Assembly: GCA_021635425.1 (NCBI GenBank)
Contig: JAJWOJ010000091.1
Span: forward strand, 1 to 7,396
Reading direction: 5' to 3'
DNA: 7,396 nt
Source: Clostridiales bacterium
GTDB lineage: Bacteria; Bacillota; Clostridia; Christensenellales; Borkfalkiaceae
A program made the position numbers and the translations under genes. The notes under the pieces were generated by a model. That model was not told the origin of the DNA, did not search any database, and worked only from the letters and a program-made list of their open reading frames with translations. Shown here in pieces: positions 4,401-7,396 of the stretch (position 1 is its first letter; every line of letters begins with the position of its first letter).

Positions 4401-7396
4401 TTAAGAAGAGAATTTTTGATTTCCACTCTCTTCAGCTCGTAGCAGTTTGCGAAAAGGTAGTTCGGAAGCTCCGTCTTTTCGTAGAGCGTTACGCTTTCAA
4501 GCCCCGATCCCGCGAACATCGCGTAAGAAAGCTTGGTGTGTTCGTTCATCCGAACGGTTTTAAGCGAAGTGCAGCTCTGAAACGCGCTCGCGCCTGTGTT
4601 ACGAAGGTTTCTGATATCCGCCGATTCTAAAGCCGTGCAGCCGTCGAAGGCTTTTTCACCTATCGCGTAAACGTTGGAAAGGTTAATCTTTTTAAGTTTT
4701 ACGCAATTTCTGAACGCCTGCGCGCCGACAACTATCGCATCTTTGTTAAGTTTACCCTCGACCGCGTTTCCGTTTCCGTCGTTTATACCGATTTTCGAAA
4801 GACTTTTGTTCAACGCGAACGAGTATTCTCTGATATATTTGACCGTTGACGGAAGGACTACTTCCTCGAGTTTCGTGCAGTTATAAAACGCGTATTTCTG
4901 AATTTCCTCCACGCCTTCGGGAATGATTACCTTCGTAATCTTATCGTTGGACGAAGGTATTTTGTTTGCGTCGTAATCGTCGTCGTCAAGCTGCACGTTT
5001 TTGTCCGTAGTGTAAAGACAGAATGCGAACGAACCTATATACAGAATTCCCTCGTCGTCCGGGATCGTAACGACTCCGTTTTCGTCGCCCGTACCCTTAT
5101 ACGCGACAAGCATTCTGTTTTCGATGACGAACGGACTTTTTACGTTTATCGTTATCGTTGCGACGATAGGCGAATCGATGCCCGTTGTTTTATCCGTTGC
5201 CTTTAGTTGGATATACGCAGAGCCTTCTTTAAGCGCGGTAACGTTTCCGTCTTTATCGACGGTTACAAACTCATCGTTACCCGACTTGTAAGTAAGCTCG
5301 TATTTATCCGCGACATACCAGGGCTTTATCTGATTGTAAAGTCTGATTTTTTCGCCCGGGTACATGCTTATAGTTCCGGTTGTCGCGTTGACGTAGTTTA
5401 CGTCGCCCGTACTTCCGATTTCACTCGTTTGAGCGGCTCTCGAATATGCGAACGTCGTTTTGAAATGCGAGAACCTTATATCTTCCAGAACATCGTCCTG
5501 ATAAGAAGGCTCGGTTACACCCGCGCTTCGAAGTGCCGTGGCGACAAGTTCCGCGTCTTCCGCGGGCTTGGCGTTAATAATGATAACCGCCTGATTGCCT
5601 TCATATTTTTCGGATACAGTAACCGTTGCTCTGCCTGCTTTTTTAACCTTGAGAAGACCTTGCTCGACTTCGATTATGCTCGCGTCGGAAGAAGTCCATA
5701 CAAGATGTTTGAGATATTCCGCATTTTCTCTGTTTTCGCCAATCGTTGAATCCGCCGTGTAAAGATACTGCGTAAGATCAACCATCGTTTCCGCCGTTAC
5801 GGGGAGAATGAGAAGTTCGGCGCTGTCTTTTTCGCCAGTTCTCGTAAATTTGAAATCTCCTCTCGTCCCGGGAAGCTGACAAAGGAAAATATCGGAGTTG
5901 AGCGCGTAATCGTCAACCGAGAACGCCAAAGCGTTGGGGATTATCGCGTCGTTATATATATCGTCAAGATAATCGGTTATCTCGAAGCTTACCGTCGTAT
6001 CGCCGCCCTTAACAGGATTTGTTATAGGAATCGGATTTTTCGTAAGGAAGGTATAAGACGAACTCGACGTGAAGATTATCGGCGTTATCGACATCGCATA
6101 CTGATTGTCATATACCGTCACATCCATGAAGTAATGATCTTTTTCATCCGAACTGTCATATTCTTTGCGGTATTCGACCTTCTTTATGACGGGCGCTTCG
6201 TTATCGAGCGTGAAATCAAAGCCGTAACTGTTACGCTTGTTTGTCGTAAGTCCGCCGTCGCCGTAATCGAGAGTACCCTGCATTTTAAACTCGTAAACGC
6301 GGTTGTTAACTAAGCCGAGCGACGTCGAATACAATCTGAGATAATCGTAATACGGCATCGGGCTTCCGCCTTGCGAATAAGATTTTAACGAGTTGTAATC
6401 GATATACGACCAAAGCTCTTCGCCCGTAGCCTTATCGGTTATCGTGAACGTCATCGTTTTAGCGCCTCTGAGAAGACCTGCGAGAACGACCGAGATTCCG
6501 TCGATTGAACCGAGTGTGTCGGATATCGCGATTTTATCTTCCGAAGCGGGGATTTTGCTGTATTTCGACTCGTCGATATCGTAAAGATACGTGCCGAGCG
6601 GAATCATGTAGTTGTAGAAATACTGACCGTAAGGCGTCGTCGCGTAATAATCGGCTTTGATTTTGTCATCGTCGTCGATTTCGGGATCGTGTGCCGTAGA
6701 TTCGACTTCATAATAAGTTTTATCGAACATCGGAGCTTCCGTCCAATCGCCGTAAAACGCAAGGAAAGGAGCGTTGAGGTCGATCTCTTCGTTTACCCCC
6801 GCAAGTTTTACGAAACCTTCGACGTACATTCCGTTTTCAAAGTATTTTTCGATATATTTCTTGTCTTCCGCACTGAGTCTGTATGTGACTTTAACGGAAA
6901 CCTTGTTCCATTCGGTCGCGTCCGTTCCCGCCGCGTTGGCTTTGACGGTTATTCTGTTTCCGCTGACGCTTCCGTTACCCGAAACAAATTCAACTGTTAC
7001 GTTGTCGTTCGTAAGAAGATACGGAGTTTCCGCAACGTGCTTATCGTCGGAAGTAGATACGCTTTCGGTCATGCCGACGAGCGAGAAATCATACGAAATA
7101 TCCTTTTCGCTCATGTTTACGACGTTGAATTTCATTTCGTATACGCCGGATCTGCTCGGGTCGTCGTAAAGTTCGAGCTTGGTTCTGTCCGAACCGTCAA
7201 CCGTGATATAACCCGTCGTCGTCGTGGTTCTTCCGATATCTGCAAGACCTGCGCCCTGTTTTCTCGGCGAATACGGATTGTTTTCCTCGTTTATAGCGAT
7301 GCCCGCCGTGGACATCATAAGCTGATTTGTAAGGTTTTTGATTTCCTTTGCAGTAAGCCGGTCGCCGTAGTTATCTTTGAGATACTGGCGGATAAG
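1442..7396 (-). CDS. Giant cell-surface S8 (subtilisin/lactocepin-like) protease with BspA-type leucine-rich repeats, N-terminus outside window
   Basis: The frame stays open to the window edge, so this is the C-terminal 1984 residues of a larger protein (numbered here from the codon at 7396-7394). Residues 1-56 match the end of a subtilase domain: a helix like that following the catalytic Ser (LIRQYLKDNYG), then LMMSTAG and NPYSPRKQGAGLADIG, as in lactocepin and C5a peptidase. The catalytic Ser itself should lie just outside. Residues 58-226 form an Fn3_5-type domain ending in the family hallmark PFLAFYGDW..APMFD. A further Fn3-like domain spans about 400-512 (APVIKKVEY, VYDNQYAM, DYALN). Two Big_2-like Ig domains follow at about 531-610 and 674-754, then about 30 LRR_5 repeats at 774-1708. 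A segment with CYC and GYDSLIYEAYFG follows (1709-1785), then a charged helical stalk (1785-1950), and a membrane helix at 1965-1979 with KKRFF at the end. No LPXTG signal precedes it. The likely role is a surface-anchored endopeptidase with binding repeats. The substrate is unknown, and catalytic competence cannot be judged because the Asp, His and Ser are not visible. Confidence 0.92.
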   Translation of the reverse strand, partial: LIRQYLKDNYGDRLTAKEIKNLTNQLMMSTAGIAINEENNPYSPRKQGAGLADIGRTTTTTGYITVDGSDRTKLELYDDPSRSGVYEMKFNVVNMSEKDISYDFSLVGMTESVSTSDDKHVAETPYLLTNDNVTVEFVSGNGSVSGNRITVKANAAGTDATEWNKVSVKVTYRLSAEDKKYIEKYFENGMYVEGFVKLAGVNEEIDLNAPFLAFYGDWTEAPMFDKTYYEVESTAHDPEIDDDDKIKADYYATTPYGQYFYNYMIPLGTYLYDIDESKYSKIPASEDKIAISDTLGSIDGISVVLAGLLRGAKTMTFTITDKATGEELWSYIDYNSLKSYSQGGSPMPYYDYLRLYSTSLGLVNNRVYEFKMQGTLDYGDGGLTTNKRNSYGFDFTLDNEAPVIKKVEYRKEYDSSDEKDHYFMDVTVYDNQYAMSITPIIFTSSSSYTFLTKNPIPITNPVKGGDTTVSFEITDYLDDIYNDAIIPNALAFSVDDYALNSDIFLCQLPGTRGDFKFTRTGEKDSAELLILPVTAETMVDLTQYLYTADSTIGENRENAEYLKHLVWTSSDASIIEVEQGLLKVKKAGRATVTVSEKYEGNQAVIIINAKPAEDAELVATALRSAGVTEPSYQDDVLEDIRFSHFKTTFAYSRAAQTSEIGSTGDVNYVNATTGTISMYPGEKIRLYNQIKPWYVADKYELTYKSGNDEFVTVDKDGNVTALKEGSAYIQLKATDKTTGIDSPIVATITINVKSPFVIENRMLVAYKGTGDENGVVTIPDDEGILYIGSFAFCLYTTDKNVQLDDDDYDANKIPSSNDKITKVIIPEGVEEIQKYAFYNCTKLEEVVLPSTVKYIREYSFALNKSLSKIGINDGNGNAVEGKLNKDAIVVGAQAFRNCVKLKKINLSNVYAIGEKAFDGCTALESADIRNLRNTGASAFQSCTSLKTVRMNEHTKLSYAMFAGSGLESVTLYEKTELPNYLFANCYELKRVEIKNSLLNIGVGAFSRCVSLTDFVYGDGVTIDKFGDQTFYNATGLVTFRLPEGKTSLGNYCFYMDETDTTLRRRFPDKIKNNFTTLEFGKTTELTSVDGSVFRNSNLSKFAVDPENAEYGTSADGRLLTSKDGRTIYLAVTGVDYGTYVVGEDVDEIASGAFSGVKISKLIIKNPDCKIGSYAFEYCEGLTEVILPENNNITIGDYAFAFAGTVKDGNDKVKGLTVENIEYVKSFGNYAFRTSGIKKVVLNLENGTKLGEGVFFESYLESATVRIGEGGGELGLGVFQSCGALVRAEFVRVEGTNGELKLGNATFTNSKNLTKIVFDNVTEVIPMQMFYGCTKLETAELYGVKTIENGAFANCSALSAVVFTKENGEETLETIGDGAFAGYNLTNGPIFTTIPLPSTLRNIGEGAFFGCYMLREITVPDEVSFPSNVDTKDGDAADLMHFNGNYLFYGCSSLEKVTLGGSATRVGKYMFAMCNALKTVNLDNVEYIGDYAFTQPLPANRDDVSVLNGINISEAKYIGEAAFMNCTALSGQLSAGSLKEVGAYAFKNTNIEDFFAYKLEKIGNNAFESITNKNFREFTVTENLKSVGEAAFYGCTYLRRFKTRDGESGYDKPVDLGSVLLNEGSLYVKLKNGNRQLSSVPANLRDEDDDRTEYLNVYEGTTRIDAFAGNQNDQITDIIFPESLEYIGNYAFYGYRGRNVELTVHFSSYKAPVLENKYNSNLKLDEKAAGYGLLHAYPDIFQYELCYCNFVALAGSVSAINMVLPSNENLEGYDSLIYEAYFGKVEEASRSGKIVMDKYTSEFLKSAREIKEKLGSITLFDEKTVTSAITAMNAAQKQKEDCDKFGVDIAEWEELEKVLADAKEKIRLLKLDTATDNVKSIEKAINALPETFDIGYLGTLRDITLKIDELTAEERNILSNEKFSAFSASFANYLNSVEEEAKDIDELSGFKFKTSEASASANAADVTGIGFLSGLLAIVLKKRFF
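1445..1510 (-). other. C-terminal membrane anchor of the protease, without LPXTG
   Basis: The last 22 residues are ADVTGIGFLSGLL then AIVLKKRFF. This is an uncharged segment of about 15 residues followed by a basic pair-plus-one and two Phe, preceded by a Ser/Ala-rich flexible stretch (SEASASANAAD). The hydrophobic core and positive tail resemble the rear part of a sortase signal, but there is no LPXTG, NPXTN or similar box before it. The protein is therefore probably retained directly in the cytoplasmic membrane, or handled by a non-canonical sorting enzyme. The segment is short for a full membrane-spanning helix. Confidence 0.65.
2273..5077 (-). repeat. BspA-type leucine-rich repeat (LRR_5) array inside the protease gene
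   Basis: About 30 imperfect units of 20-30 residues follow the pattern IG..AF.GC..L..V.LP. Clear examples are IGEKAFDGCTALESADI, IGSYAFEYCEGLTEVILP and VGKYMFAMCNALKTVNL. This is the Treponema pallidum/BspA class of LRR, known in other bacteria for binding host matrix proteins and for adhesion. The units are strongly diverged in DNA as well as protein, so the array looks old rather than freshly amplified. Several units carry insertions: an acidic loop near 4943-4996 (VQLDDDDYDAN), a basic stretch near 4178-4210 (RRRFPDKIKNN), the BspA-typical hairpin DGRLLTSKDGRTIYLAV near 3998-4051, and a long loop near 3070-3130. The unit count is by eye and could be off by a few. Confidence 0.88.
5131..5806 (-). 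other. Two Big_2-like bacterial Ig domains (within the protease gene)
   Basis: The first (about 5806-5567) carries WTSSDASIIEVEQGLLKVKKAG, then RATVTV and a closing strand AVIIINAK. The second (about 5377-5131) carries ISMYPGEKIRL, then YKSGNDEFVTVDKDGNVTALKEG, AYIQLKATD and TITINVKSP. The order 'W.S.D..I..V..G.V.A...G.A.VT' is the Big_2 signature. A linker of about 60 residues without a recognised fold separates them. They probably act as rigid spacers between the protease/Fn3 head and the LRR array. Confidence 0.72.
6722..7225 (-). other. Fn3_5-type domain of the lactocepin/C5a peptidase class (within the protease gene)
   Basis: Directly after the subtilase end motif QGAGLADIG comes a beta-rich stretch of about 168 residues. 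It starts around TTTTTGYITVDG, has a mid-part KFNVVNMSEKDISYDFSL, and closes with LNAPFLAFYGDW and APMFD. In streptococcal C5a peptidase and lactococcal/lactobacillal lactocepins the domain after the catalytic unit has this same order and the same PF.GFYGDW closing motif. It is therefore the best evidence for placing the truncated protease in that S8 subgroup. In C5a peptidase these Fn3 domains pack against the catalytic domain and contribute to substrate binding; the same role here is inference. Confidence 0.8.

Noticed and set aside
2273..5077. Could the periodic GAACGC-type signal be a CRISPR array or DNA-level tandem repeat?
   Set aside because: The period varies, only a few bases recur, and the recurrence matches the Ala-Phe codons of the LRR motif in an uninterrupted reading frame.
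5207..5749. Plus-strand open frame of 180 residues
   Set aside because: It is antisense to the Big_2 domains, which have clear signatures on the minus strand; there is no independent evidence for a second gene.
6774..7169. Plus-strand open frame of 131 residues with hydrophobic stretches
   Set aside because: It is antisense to the Fn3_5 domain. The hydrophobic look comes from reverse-complemented Lys/Glu codons read as Phe/Leu/Ser, not from a real membrane protein.

Overview
The window is almost entirely coding on the minus strand and shows three tightly packed genes that read as one operon (transcribed right to left). All three products are predicted to be exported and membrane-anchored. 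The most likely source is a Gram-positive anaerobe of the Clostridia/Firmicutes type, probably gut-associated. The reasons are strong AAGGAGG-type ribosome binding sites, a lipoprotein with a short lipobox, a lactocepin/C5a-peptidase-like subtilase tail, BspA-type leucine-rich repeats and a C-terminal membrane anchor with a basic tail. Assignment below phylum level is not possible from this sequence. Base composition looks moderate in GC, yet codons ending in CG (TCG, ACG, GCG, CCG) are used very freely in all three genes, so they share one compositional style and nothing suggests recent insertion of one of them.

Layout. From the right edge (7396) to 1442 runs the C-terminal 1984 residues of a very large surface protein whose start lies outside the window. 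It opens with the last part of a subtilisin (S8) catalytic domain, followed by Fn3-type domains of the lactocepin/C5a peptidase class, two Big_2-like Ig domains, about 30 BspA-type (LRR_5) leucine-rich repeats, a short Cys-containing segment, a helical stalk and a C-terminal transmembrane anchor. Eleven bases later begins a 195-residue protein (1430-843) with one N-terminal membrane helix and an unrecognised extracytoplasmic domain. Thirteen bases after that begins a lipoprotein (829 to beyond base 1) with Fn3-like and Ig-like domains; its C-terminus is cut by the window edge.

How they may work together. At both junctions the Shine-Dalgarno sequence of the downstream gene overlaps the stop codon of the upstream gene, which suggests translational coupling and coordinated output. 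The set consists of a giant protease-adhesin, a small membrane-tethered partner and a lipoprotein with adhesion-type folds, each held to the membrane in a different way. A cell-surface module for binding and cleaving host or dietary protein is a reasonable inference, but no substrate can be read from the sequence. There are no RNA genes, CRISPR arrays, insertion sequences or non-coding stretches longer than 13 bases in the window.
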